From assembly GCA_003229065.1 (NCBI GenBank), contig QIHJ01000238.1, positions 1-14,455 on the forward strand: DNA of 14,455 nt. Reading direction: 5' to 3'. Under the pieces are notes generated by a model, which worked only from the letters and a program-made list of their open reading frames with translations, ran no database searches and was not told where the DNA came from. Of this stretch, positions 1-6,109 are shown piece after piece. This DNA is from Candidatus Dadabacteria bacterium (GTDB lineage: Bacteria > Desulfobacterota_D > UBA1144 > Nemesobacterales > UBA2774). The position numbers and the translations under genes are program-made. Positions within the stretch are counted from its first letter, which is position 1, and every line of letters starts with the position of its first letter.

Positions 1-421
1 GTATATCTCTAAGGAGCGCCGACATATCCTCTTTATTTTGTACCGGCACTCCGCTTATGCCGCTATTTTCAACCTTGCATACAAATGTGAGGGATTGAGC
101 GCCCATTCTAAGGCATTCGATCGCTGCCTTATTGGCGGATTGTATGTCGTTGTATGATATATATTCGTTTATATTCCAATCGTTATTCTCAACTCCCGTG
201 CCTCTTGTGTAGGGGAATTGTCCCGGGTCGGGGCCGGTAATGTACTTAAGCGGCTCCAGGTCCTCTTCCGTGTAGAAAGGCTCCACCGTGAAATTTGCGT
301 AGGGCTTCCATTTGAGGGTGTCTACGCTCCGGCCCTTGAGGTCTTTTTCGATAAGCTTCTTCCACTCCTCAGGAGTGACGGGAGGAAACTCGGTAAATAA
401 ATTTTCTTTATCTTCAGGCAT
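1..421 (-). CDS. mutA: Methylmalonyl-CoA mutase, small-subunit type, N-terminal part (partial)
   Basis: The reading frame begins at an ATG (421-419) and runs off the left edge after 140 codons, so the C-terminal part is missing. The protein opens with MPEDKENLFTEFPPVTPEEW, followed by a KLIEKDLKG segment, and has a GQFPYTRGTG segment around residues 87-96. This is the typical start and substrate-entry motif of methylmalonyl-CoA mutase, and the 'FPPVTPEEW' opening resembles small (MutA-like) subunits more than the catalytic large subunit. The family interconverts methylmalonyl-CoA and succinyl-CoA in the cytoplasm. In two-subunit enzymes the small subunit pairs with a B12-binding large subunit, expected beyond the left edge downstream of this gene. 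A purine-rich AGAGAGAGAG lies just before the start and serves as a weak ribosome-binding site. The family call is firm; the subunit assignment is less so because only the N-terminus is visible. Confidence 0.85.
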   Translation of the reverse strand, partial: MPEDKENLFTEFPPVTPEEWKKLIEKDLKGRSVDTLKWKPYANFTVEPFYTEEDLEPLKYITGPDPGQFPYTRGTGVENNDWNINEYISYNDIQSANKAAIECLRMGAQSLTFVCKVENSGISGVPVQNKEDMSALLRDI

Positions 422-469
422 CTCTCTCTCTTTACTTTGATTCTAATAATAAATCCTTGGGGCCTAATA

Positions 470-497
470 ATAATAAATAAAAGTCAAACCGTTGCAA
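470..497 (-). promoter_or_regulatory. Possible promoter of the methylmalonyl-CoA mutase gene
   Basis: Read on the minus strand, TTGCAA (497-492) and TATTAT (475-470) are separated by 16 bp, giving 4/6 and 5/6 matches to the sigma-70 boxes. They lie about 50 bp upstream of the mutase start codon. The region is very AT-rich, so a chance match is quite possible. Confidence 0.3.
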
Positions 498-572
498 GAG
501 CTTGGATTTTTCCGGCGGTATCCGGTGCATAAATACTTATTTTTTTCTATATGTTTTTGTCTCGATTTATGT

Positions 573-590
573 TAGGCTAGCTCTAGCCTA
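573..590. promoter_or_regulatory. 18-bp inverted repeat upstream of the first IPTL gene
   Basis: TAGGCTAGCTCTAGCCTA consists of perfect 8-bp arms (573-580 and 583-590) with a 2-bp centre. It ends 24 bp before the ATG of the first IPTL-CTERM gene and just before its ribosome-binding site (GGAGGA, 601-606). Such a compact dyad near a start is typical of a dimeric repressor operator, but it could also form a short hairpin in the mRNA leader. No matching copy is visible upstream of the second paralogue. I could not identify convincing -35 and -10 boxes around it. Confidence 0.45.
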
Positions 591-614
591 CTTCTTTAAT
601 GGAGGATACACAGG

Positions 615-1490
615 ATGAAAAAACTTCTAATCGCAACAATAATAGTTGTAGCAATTAGCTTTACATATCTGGATTTATCTTTCGCGGTCTGCGTGGAAGG
701 CCCTGCGGACACTTTCACCTGCAACACCAATCCTCCGAACCCGGACTTAAACGGTGTTCAGTCTGATACTATTAACGATGTAACAGTTAATATCTTGGCG
801 GGGGCGGAAATTAACACTCAGGGTCAGCCGGGCAATTTAGACGCTGTTCAAACAACCAATGGAAACGATAATATAACCATTACCGGCGGGACTTTAAGGG
901 CAGAAGCCTCAGGAGTGCAGTCGGGCAACCAATCTGACAATATAACAGTTATTGATAGTCTTGTATCTTCTTTAGAAAGAGCGATTGAATCAGGCAATCA
1001 GGATGATGTGGTAATGGTTACCGGTTCTGTTGTGACCAGTCTTAGCAATGACGGAATTGAAACCGCTAACCAAAGCGATCAGGTAACCATAATTGACTCT
1101 GTAATCACCGGCGGCGGCGGATTCTTTGCAGTCGACACAGGCAACCAGGATGATACAATCACGCTCGGAACAGGAGCAGTTTTAAACGGCGGTATCGATT
1201 GCGGAAGTCAGTTTGATACTCTGATTTTCGCCATGGACGTGCCCGAAGAAGCGCTTCTTTTCCTATCTTCAGAGCTTGCCGCTGCTAACCCCGCGGGCGA
1301 TAGTATCACAATAAACGAAATTTTTTACGAATGGATAAATTGCGAGGTTATCGTAAACCAGCTTGTTGGTGTCCGTGTAGTTAGACCCGTCCCTACACTG
1401 TCCGAGTGGGGGCTTATTGCGATGGCGGGAATTCTCGGAATAGCAGGTCTTCTCTATGTAGCCAGAAGAAAAGGTATTTCAGCGGCTTAA
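615..1490 (+). CDS. Secreted repeat protein with IPTL-CTERM sorting signal (paralogue 1)
   Basis: This 291-residue protein has a signal peptide (about residues 1-24, ending LSFA) and a short conserved module with two cysteines (26, 36). Repeats of roughly 25-30 residues follow from about 77 to 190, each carrying a GN(Q/D)xD turn and then alternating hydrophobic residues such as ITVIDS. They look like a beta-solenoid and slightly resemble RTX-type GNGDD turns. Cysteines 196 and 243 follow. The C-terminus has VPTLSEWG (259-266), a hydrophobic segment (about 267-283) and the basic RRK end, the layout of the IPTL-CTERM sorting domain. In known systems such tails are recognised by an exosortase-H-type enzyme after Sec export, so the mature protein is probably on the cell surface or released. 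GGAGGA lies 8 bp upstream of the ATG. The exact function is unknown. The next gene is a clear paralogue. Confidence 0.88.
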   Translation: MKKLLIATIIVVAISFTYLDLSFAVCVEGPADTFTCNTNPPNPDLNGVQSDTINDVTVNILAGAEINTQGQPGNLDAVQTTNGNDNITITGGTLRAEASGVQSGNQSDNITVIDSLVSSLERAIESGNQDDVVMVTGSVVTSLSNDGIETANQSDQVTIIDSVITGGGGFFAVDTGNQDDTITLGTGAVLNGGIDCGSQFDTLIFAMDVPEEALLFLSSELAAANPAGDSITINEIFYEWINCEVIVNQLVGVRVVRPVPTLSEWGLIAMAGILGIAGLLYVARRKGISAA

Positions 1491-1571
1491 TAAGATATAG
1501 CGTTCCAAATATCCGTTCTTTACCGAAATCCCCGACGAGATTAATTTATATGGTGCAGGAAGTTTAGCACA

Positions 1572-1638
1572 ATAAGATACCCCCGCCCTGTCAGAAGCTT
1601 CAGCCTATCAGGCTTATCTTTTATGTGATAAGATACCC
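1572..1638. repeat. Repeat-rich leader between the two IPTL genes
   Basis: ATAAGATACCC occurs twice in direct orientation (1572-1582 and 1628-1638), and a shorter ATAAGATA overlaps the stop of the upstream gene at 1490-1497. Between the two copies are two small dyads: AGCCT/AGGCT (1602-1606 and 1610-1614) and CTTATC/GATAAG (1613-1618 and 1627-1632). The second copy ends 36 bp before the ATG at 1675. This could be an operator region or a folded leader of the second gene. No clear promoter boxes or terminator are visible in the 184-bp gap. Confidence 0.4.
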
Positions 1639-1674
1639 AAAACTTGCTTGATTAGAGCATGGAGGAATGGATAG

Positions 1675-2706
1675 ATGGATAGATTGTTCCTTATAAGTAT
1701 TATAACAGTTGTAACCTTATTTACCTACCAACAAATCTCTTTTGGTGTGTGCGTAGAAGGCGCACCGGATACGTTTACCTGCAACAGCAGCCCGCCTAAC
1801 CCCGATCCCAACGGCGTACAGCAGGGTGGGAATAACAACGGTGTTCAGGTGCACGTGCTTCCCGGCGGGAATATAGATACAAATAATTTTTCGGCTATAG
1901 ATTTAGGTAACGGAGCGAACCACGTGGATGTTAACAGAGCTGCGGTAGTGGGAGAAGATCGAGCTATTAATACGGGTAACGGACCGGACGAGATTACGCT
2001 CAACAGGGCTAAAGTAGAAGGCACCGGCTCCACTCTTTTCTTTAACTCCGGAGACGATAATGTGGTTATAAAAGACTCTGACGTAATAACAACTGTCGGA
2101 GGCATCACAATAAGCGTAGGTCCCGGCAGCGACACGGCCATAATCACCGGGAGCACCATATCTACAGGCCCTAATATTAGCCGCGCATTCACCGGGGGTC
2201 CGGGCAAAGAGGATGTTACTATTATAAACTCCACTATAACAAACGCGTCTTCAGATGTAACGGTTTCCCTTGGAGCCGACGATGACAAGGTCTTTGTCTC
2301 CTACAGTACCATTACGAACGCAACTGCGGATTTTCCCCTAAGAGGCGCTGCGGGAGATGACGAAATAACGCTCGGCACAGGGGCTGTCATACCAGGAGGT
2401 ATAGACTGTGATTTTGAAAATGAACCTCAGGGGTTTGACACACTGATATTCGCGATGGAGGTACTGCCCGGGCAGATTGCCGCGCTTACCGAGCTTATTG
2501 AAAATTCATCTACTCCTGATGGAGCTGTCACAATTAATGGTATTTTATATTTGTATAGAAATTGTGATCAATTAATCGCGGATCTGAGAGTACCTGAACC
2601 AAGACCCATCCCTACACTGTCCGAGTGGGGGATTATTGCGATGGCCGGAGTTTTGGGCATTGCCGGATTAATAGCGGCACGCAGAAGACAGTCCAAAGTA
2701 ATTTAA
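1675..2706 (+). CDS. Secreted repeat protein with IPTL-CTERM sorting signal (paralogue 2)
   Basis: This 343-residue protein is built like its neighbour. It has a signal peptide (about 1-24), a VCVEG...DTFTC...NPPNPD...NGVQ module with cysteines 26 and 36, and a repeat region from about 74 to 235. A GGIDC...FDTLIFAME segment (Cys245) and Cys297 come next. The repeats show GNGxD, SGDDN, GPGSD and GADDD turns followed by short strands such as VTIINSTI, again suggesting a beta-solenoid. The C-terminus carries IPTLSEWG (312-319), a hydrophobic stretch (about 320-335) and RRR (336-338). GGAGGA (1661-1666) lies 8 bp upstream of the ATG; two nearby ATGs (1659, 1667) are out of frame. It is about 50 residues longer than paralogue 1, with the extra length in the repeats. 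Role unknown: surface adhesin or matrix protein is a guess. The long minus-strand frame opposite (1845-2288) is a shadow. Confidence 0.88.
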   Translation: MDRLFLISIITVVTLFTYQQISFGVCVEGAPDTFTCNSSPPNPDPNGVQQGGNNNGVQVHVLPGGNIDTNNFSAIDLGNGANHVDVNRAAVVGEDRAINTGNGPDEITLNRAKVEGTGSTLFFNSGDDNVVIKDSDVITTVGGITISVGPGSDTAIITGSTISTGPNISRAFTGGPGKEDVTIINSTITNASSDVTVSLGADDDKVFVSYSTITNATADFPLRGAAGDDEITLGTGAVIPGGIDCDFENEPQGFDTLIFAMEVLPGQIAALTELIENSSTPDGAVTINGILYLYRNCDQLIADLRVPEPRPIPTLSEWGIIAMAGVLGIAGLIAARRRQSKVI

Positions 2707-2723
2707 TAGACATCCACCTTATA

Positions 2724-2760
2724 TTCCCCCCTTAGAAAAAGGGGGGTCAGGGGGGGATTT
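2724..2760. repeat. G/C-run hairpin repeat (copy A)
   Basis: CCCCCCTT (2726-2733) and AAGGGGGG (2739-2746) form an 8-bp stem with a 5-nt loop. A second G run and ATT (2747-2760) follow. The element starts 18 bp after the second IPTL gene and may help end its transcript, although there is no long T run. The layout (C-run, A-rich loop, G-run, TCA, G-run, ATT) is matched by a diverged copy at 2865-2899, so it looks like a small dispersed palindromic repeat. Confidence 0.6.
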
Positions 2761-2793
2761 GTAGTTATCCTGTATCTTGTATTCTGCTTGCCG

Positions 2794-2841
2794 CGACGTA
2801 GCTTTAGCGAAGTCGGGTCATCCCGGCCTCCGAGCCGGGAT
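2794..2841. repeat. Double-hairpin intergenic repeat
   Basis: Two adjacent hairpins are visible. The first is imperfect: CGAC (2794-2797) pairs with GTCG (2812-2815), and GCT/AGC pairs inside it. The second has perfect 8-bp arms, ATCCCGGC (2820-2827) and GCCGGGAT (2834-2841), with a 6-nt loop. The 'TCATCCCGGC...GCCGGGAT' layout is typical of small repeats scattered between genes in many environmental bacterial genomes. Thirteen bases of its left part (AGCTTTAGCGAAG, 2800-2812) recur exactly at 2942-2954. Confidence 0.6.
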
Positions 2842-2864
2842 CTCATCTTTTGCTTTTTCTTTAA

Positions 2865-2899
2865 TTCCCTCCTTTGGAAAAGGAGGGGTAGGGAGTATT
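2865..2899. repeat. G/C-run hairpin repeat (copy B)
   Basis: CCCTCCTTT (2867-2875) and AAAGGAGGG (2879-2887) form a 9-bp stem with a 3-nt loop, followed by a second G-rich run and TATT. Allowing one gap, the 35-bp unit lines up end to end with the element at 2724-2760, so the two are probably diverged copies of one repeat family, in the same orientation, about 105 bp apart. Confidence 0.6.
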
Positions 2900-2941
2900 C
2901 TTAAAATCCGCGCGCCCTGAGGTACTCACTTGCCTAGGTGG

Positions 2942-2954
2942 AGCTTTAGCGAAG
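2942..2954. repeat. Second copy of the AGCTTTAGCGAAG motif
   Basis: These 13 bases are identical to 2800-2812 and in the same orientation. Here the motif is preceded by TAGGTGG and followed by GTTGGAAGGG, without the second hairpin seen in the first copy. It may be a truncated remnant of that repeat. The rest of the 476-bp gap (2707-3182) holds the other repeats, the promoter and the Fur-like site listed separately; I see no open reading frame in it. Confidence 0.45.
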
Positions 2955-3044
2955 GTTGGAAGGGTGTACTTTGTAAGGAATACCTATCAGTTACACTTAT
3001 AGCCAGGGCCGGAACATCCTGCAAATAGTTAGTAAAACATATGC

Positions 3045-3072
3045 TTGACACTCAAACCTGTTATGGTACTCT
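3045..3072 (+). promoter_or_regulatory. Promoter candidate for the iron permease gene
   Basis: A perfect TTGACA (3045-3050) is followed after 16 bp by TACTCT (3067-3072), which matches the -10 consensus at only 3/6 positions. It would start transcription near 3079, giving an untranslated leader of about 105 nt. A Fur-box-like dyad lies just downstream (3090-3108), where a bound repressor would block initiation or early elongation. Confidence 0.5.
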
Positions 3073-3089
3073 GAAAGCCTTGCAGAATT

Positions 3090-3108
3090 GATAATCAATT
3101 TCATTATC
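3090..3108. promoter_or_regulatory. Fur-box-like operator
   Basis: GATAATCAATTTCATTATC matches the classical 19-bp Fur consensus (GATAATGATAATCATTATC) at 15 of 19 positions, with both outer GATAAT/ATTATC arms intact. It is itself a dyad: 8 of 9 position pairs around the centre at 3099 are complementary. It lies 17 bp after the -10 candidate and about 75 bp before a gene for an FTR1-type iron permease. The expected behaviour is repression by Fe2+-loaded Fur when iron is plentiful. The match is by eye against the published consensus. Confidence 0.7.
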
Positions 3109-3182
3109 TTTTACGAGCACAGCGGGTATACTGGTTAGGTATCCTTTTTAAATCATCAAGGAGCTTAAGGAATTTCAATAAA

Positions 3183-5366
3183 GTGCAAATATATAGGGCA
3201 TTTTTCGCCTTCATTTTAATCATCACGCCGCTGCTATTTATTCCAACTCAGACCGAAGCTTCGGAAGACGCCAAGCGTATACTTTCTCTCGTTGACTACA
3301 TAGGCGGCGATTACCAAAACGCCGTATCCCAGGGTGTAATTATAAACACCGGCGAATACGCCGAGATGCTGGAATTCTCCTCCCAGGTAAAGGAGTTATT
3401 CGCCAAGCTCGCGGCCTCTGGCGGCGACAAGGCGGCTATCGGGCCCGAGTTATCAGAGCTTAGCGCGCTTATTGAAAATAAATCTCCCGTAAACGAAGTA
3501 GAGGTGCTTTCTTCAGTAATAAAAGAGAAGCTGATTATCTCCTACGGCATTGTGCCCCACCCCGAAAAAAGCCCTTCGTTCGCTTCGGGGCAGGAGCTTT
3601 ACATGGTTAACTGCGCACAGTGCCACGGTGTCACCGGCGCTGCGGACGGGCAGCTCTCTTACGGTTTTAACCCCAAGCCCGCTGACTTCACAGACCCTGA
3701 ATTCACAGACGGTCTTTCTCCCTTTAAGGTCTACAACACGACGAGCTTCGGGATCGCGGGCACGGCAATGCCGTCTTTTCCCAGGCTCACGAATGACGGA
3801 AAATGGGATATCTCTTATTACGTCTTGTCTCTGGGCATGAATGATGGTAAAACCCTGAGCGGTGAAGCGTTTACCGATATCCCGGATGATTTAAATGACT
3901 ACAGAGTGCTCGCAACCCTTACAAACGCTGAGATTAAGGAAAGAGTAGCCGGGCAGACGGACGGTGAAGACGGGCTTGTGAGCGTACTATCGATGATAAG
4001 GGGCGGCGGTGCGGATACAGGGGAGCTGGAGAATGAATCTATAGCGCTTACAGCCTCACTGTTAAATGAGAGTGTCCTGCTCTATTCAAAGGGTAATTCT
4101 GATGAGGCTTATACAAAGGCGCTAGACGCGTACCTGCTCGGTTTTGAAAAAATAGAATCGTCCTTATTTATAAAAGACAGGGTTTTGGCTACAACGCTTG
4201 AGAGTAAGTTCGCCGAGCTTAGAGGGGCACTCAGCTCGGATGCGCCCCTGTCTGAGGTGGAAATTATCAATGCCGATATCCAGGCCGGTCTGGTTCAGGC
4301 CTCCGGGGAGCTCCAGGACCGTAAGCAATTAAGCAGCATGGTCTCGTTTACAAACTCCTTTGCAATAATAGTACGGGAAGGGCTCGAAGCGATTTTGATT
4401 ATAGCAGCGATTATAGCATTTCTGGGCGCGACCGGGTCTCGGAGCTCGATTAAATATATACATTACGGCTGGATCGCGGCTTTGATCGCAGGTCTTCTCA
4501 CATGGTTCCTGGCAAGGACTGTAATTAACATAAGCGGAGCCCAGAGGGAGATCATTGAGGGCGTGACTGCTCTAATGGCTGCCGCGGTTCTTTTCTATGT
4601 AAGCTACTGGCTTATTACCAAGATAGAAGTTCAGAAATGGAAGAGCTATATTAAAAATAAAGTAGAAAGCGCCGTTTCTAAAAAGAACGTTTTGGCGCTT
4701 GCGGGAGTATCGTTTTTCGCCGTATACAGAGAGGCTTTTGAGACGGTGCTCTTTTACCAGGCCCTTTGGTTCCAGTCTGAGAGCACACAGTCTGCCGTTA
4801 TATGGGGGTTTGTCGCAGGCGTTGCGGTTCTGGTTGTCTTATTCTTCGTAATTTTCAAGCTGGCTCTAACAATACCTATAAAATACTTTTTCAGTGTTAC
4901 GAGCGTATTCCTATATTTCCTCTCTTTTATCTTATTAGGCAAGGGTATCCGGGAGTTTCAGGAGGCGGGGATTATAGGTGTAACTCTCCTCGATTTCCTG
5001 CCCACGATAGACGCGCTGGGAATCTATCCTACCGCTCAAACTGCTCTCCCCCAGGGGATACTTATCCTCGCATTCATTTTCGCCTTCATATGGATCGGAT
5101 ACATAAGCCGTAAGAAGGAGAAAAAGGAAATCGTGGTGAGTCTTTCCCGCATAGCTGATGATATGAAGTCCATGTATGCGGCATTCGACCACATAAAGGG
5201 GCACATCATCGAGTGGAAGAGGTGCGAGGACATCGATATAGAGGCCCGGGACCTGGACAAACAGATACATGAAGTAATTAGCCACGTAGACGAGCTCGAG
5301 GACAAATTGGAGAACTTTTACGATATAGTGTCGAAGAATAAGGAACCCGGCGCAAAACTAAACTAA
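3183..5366 (+). CDS. FTR1-family iron permease with fused periplasmic cytochrome c domain
   Basis: This 727-residue membrane protein starts at GTG with AAGGAG and AAGGA stretches upstream; that start gives a good signal peptide ending near TEA/SE (residue 27). The periplasmic part (about 28-385) contains one c-type heme site, CAQCH (144-148), with Met196 in GTAMPSF as probable sixth ligand. The permease part (about 390-643) has about seven membrane segments and both FTR1 iron-binding REXXE motifs: REGLE (398-402) and REAFE (516-520). A charged, probably coiled-coil cytoplasmic tail of about 80 residues follows (SRKKEKKE onward). In yeast Ftr1p and bacterial EfeU, iron uptake is coupled to ferrous oxidation. 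Here the heme domain may play the oxidation or electron-transfer role in the same chain. Helical segments on both sides of the heme domain look alike (about 90-120 and 343-372). The upstream Fur-like site supports an iron-acquisition role. Confidence 0.9.
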   Translation: MQIYRAFFAFILIITPLLFIPTQTEASEDAKRILSLVDYIGGDYQNAVSQGVIINTGEYAEMLEFSSQVKELFAKLAASGGDKAAIGPELSELSALIENKSPVNEVEVLSSVIKEKLIISYGIVPHPEKSPSFASGQELYMVNCAQCHGVTGAADGQLSYGFNPKPADFTDPEFTDGLSPFKVYNTTSFGIAGTAMPSFPRLTNDGKWDISYYVLSLGMNDGKTLSGEAFTDIPDDLNDYRVLATLTNAEIKERVAGQTDGEDGLVSVLSMIRGGGADTGELENESIALTASLLNESVLLYSKGNSDEAYTKALDAYLLGFEKIESSLFIKDRVLATTLESKFAELRGALSSDAPLSEVEIINADIQAGLVQASGELQDRKQLSSMVSFTNSFAIIVREGLEAILIIAAIIAFLGATGSRSSIKYIHYGWIAALIAGLLTWFLARTVINISGAQREIIEGVTALMAAAVLFYVSYWLITKIEVQKWKSYIKNKVESAVSKKNVLALAGVSFFAVYREAFETVLFYQALWFQSESTQSAVIWGFVAGVAVLVVLFFVIFKLALTIPIKYFFSVTSVFLYFLSFILLGKGIREFQEAGIIGVTLLDFLPTIDALGIYPTAQTALPQGILILAFIFAFIWIGYISRKKEKKEIVVSLSRIADDMKSMYAAFDHIKGHIIEWKRCEDIDIEARDLDKQIHEVISHVDELEDKLENFYDIVSKNKEPGAKLN

Positions 5367-5397
5367 CTCTTAGAGCCCAACCGGGCCTACCTGTCAC

Positions 5398-5426
5398 TTG
5401 TCCATAATCTGTACAGCCCATATAAT
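5398..5426 (+). promoter_or_regulatory. Promoter of queC-queE, probably giving a leaderless mRNA
   Basis: TTGTCC (5398-5403) and a perfect TATAAT (5421-5426) are separated by the ideal 17 bp. Transcription would start near 5433, only a few bases from the ATG at 5435. No Shine-Dalgarno sequence lies before that ATG (ATATTCCT), which is consistent with a leaderless transcript. The short 68-bp gap leaves no room for a preQ1 riboswitch after the promoter. Confidence 0.65.
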
Positions 5427-5434
5427 ATATTCCT

Positions 5435-6109
5435 ATGAGTGAAAAAGCGGTAATCATAGTCTCGGGAGGCATCGACAGCACGACGCTTCTCTATAAAACA
5501 CTCGACAAGGGCTACGGCGTTAAAACGCTCACCTTTCTTTACGGTCAGAGACATGTAAAGGAGGCGGAGTACGCAGAAAACATATGCCGGAAACTCGACG
5601 TGCCGCATAAAACCGTCGATCTCTCCTCTATGAAAGAGCTCCTTTCGGGCTCAGCCCTTACGGACTCTTGTGTTCAGGTCCCCGAGGTGCCGGAGACCGC
5701 GGAGCACTACGAAACTCTTCAGGTGACTATAGTGCCCAACCGTAACGCCATATTTCTTTCAATAGCCATCGGATACGCCGTCAGCCTCGGGGTTGAAAAC
5801 GTGTACTTCGGGGCACATTTCTCTGACCGGGGCGTATACCCGGACTGCAGGCACGAATTTGTAGAGGCATTTCAAAGCGCCGAGAGACTCGCAACGGACA
5901 TGCCCGGGCTCACCATAAAAGCGCCGTTTGTAGACAGCGACAAATCAGAGATAGTAAAACTGGGCCGGGAGCTCGGCGTGTCGTTTAAAGACACCTGGAC
6001 CTGTTACAAGGGAGGGGCGCTACACTGCGGCACGTGCAGCTCGTGCAGGGAGCGTAAGAGAGCCTTTTCGGAATCCGGCGTACCCGACCCCACAGAGTAC
6101 CTGATATGA
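5435..6109 (+). CDS. queC: 7-cyano-7-deazaguanine (preQ0) synthase QueC
   Basis: QueC converts 7-carboxy-7-deazaguanine and ammonia to preQ0 using ATP, in the cytoplasmic pathway to queuosine in tRNA. The 224-residue length is normal. The N-terminus has the ATP-binding loop SGGIDST (10-16), shared with N-type ATP pyrophosphatases. VPNRNAIFLS (100-109) and YPDCRHEF (135-142) are family signatures. The C-terminus carries the zinc-binding cysteines C190, C198, C201 and C204 in TCYKGGALHCGTCSSC. All expected residues are present. The stop codon overlaps the start of queE (ATGA, 6106-6109), so the two are co-transcribed and probably translationally coupled. The pathway enzymes QueD, QueF and FolE are not in this window. 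Confidence 0.97.
   Translation: MSEKAVIIVSGGIDSTTLLYKTLDKGYGVKTLTFLYGQRHVKEAEYAENICRKLDVPHKTVDLSSMKELLSGSALTDSCVQVPEVPETAEHYETLQVTIVPNRNAIFLSIAIGYAVSLGVENVYFGAHFSDRGVYPDCRHEFVEAFQSAERLATDMPGLTIKAPFVDSDKSEIVKLGRELGVSFKDTWTCYKGGALHCGTCSSCRERKRAFSESGVPDPTEYLI

Noticed and set aside
218..400. 60-codon plus-strand open frame
   Set aside because: It lies entirely opposite the mutase gene, whose protein sequence is clearly real, and has no recognisable product.
1845..2288. 147-codon minus-strand frame inside the second IPTL gene
   Set aside because: It is opposite a gene with signal peptide, repeats and sorting tail. Its Ser/Pro/Thr-rich composition is what the complement of the repeats would give.
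2724..2900. CRISPR array from the repeated hairpins
   Set aside because: The copies are diverged, of different types and not separated by equal-length spacers; no cas genes are nearby.
4935..5285. Minus-strand frames opposite the 3' end of the iron permease gene
   Set aside because: They overlap each other and a clearly conserved membrane protein, and have no recognisable domain or ribosome-binding site.
5367..5434. PreQ1 riboswitch before queC
   Set aside because: Only 68 bp are available, the promoter uses most of them, and no preQ1 aptamer pattern is seen.
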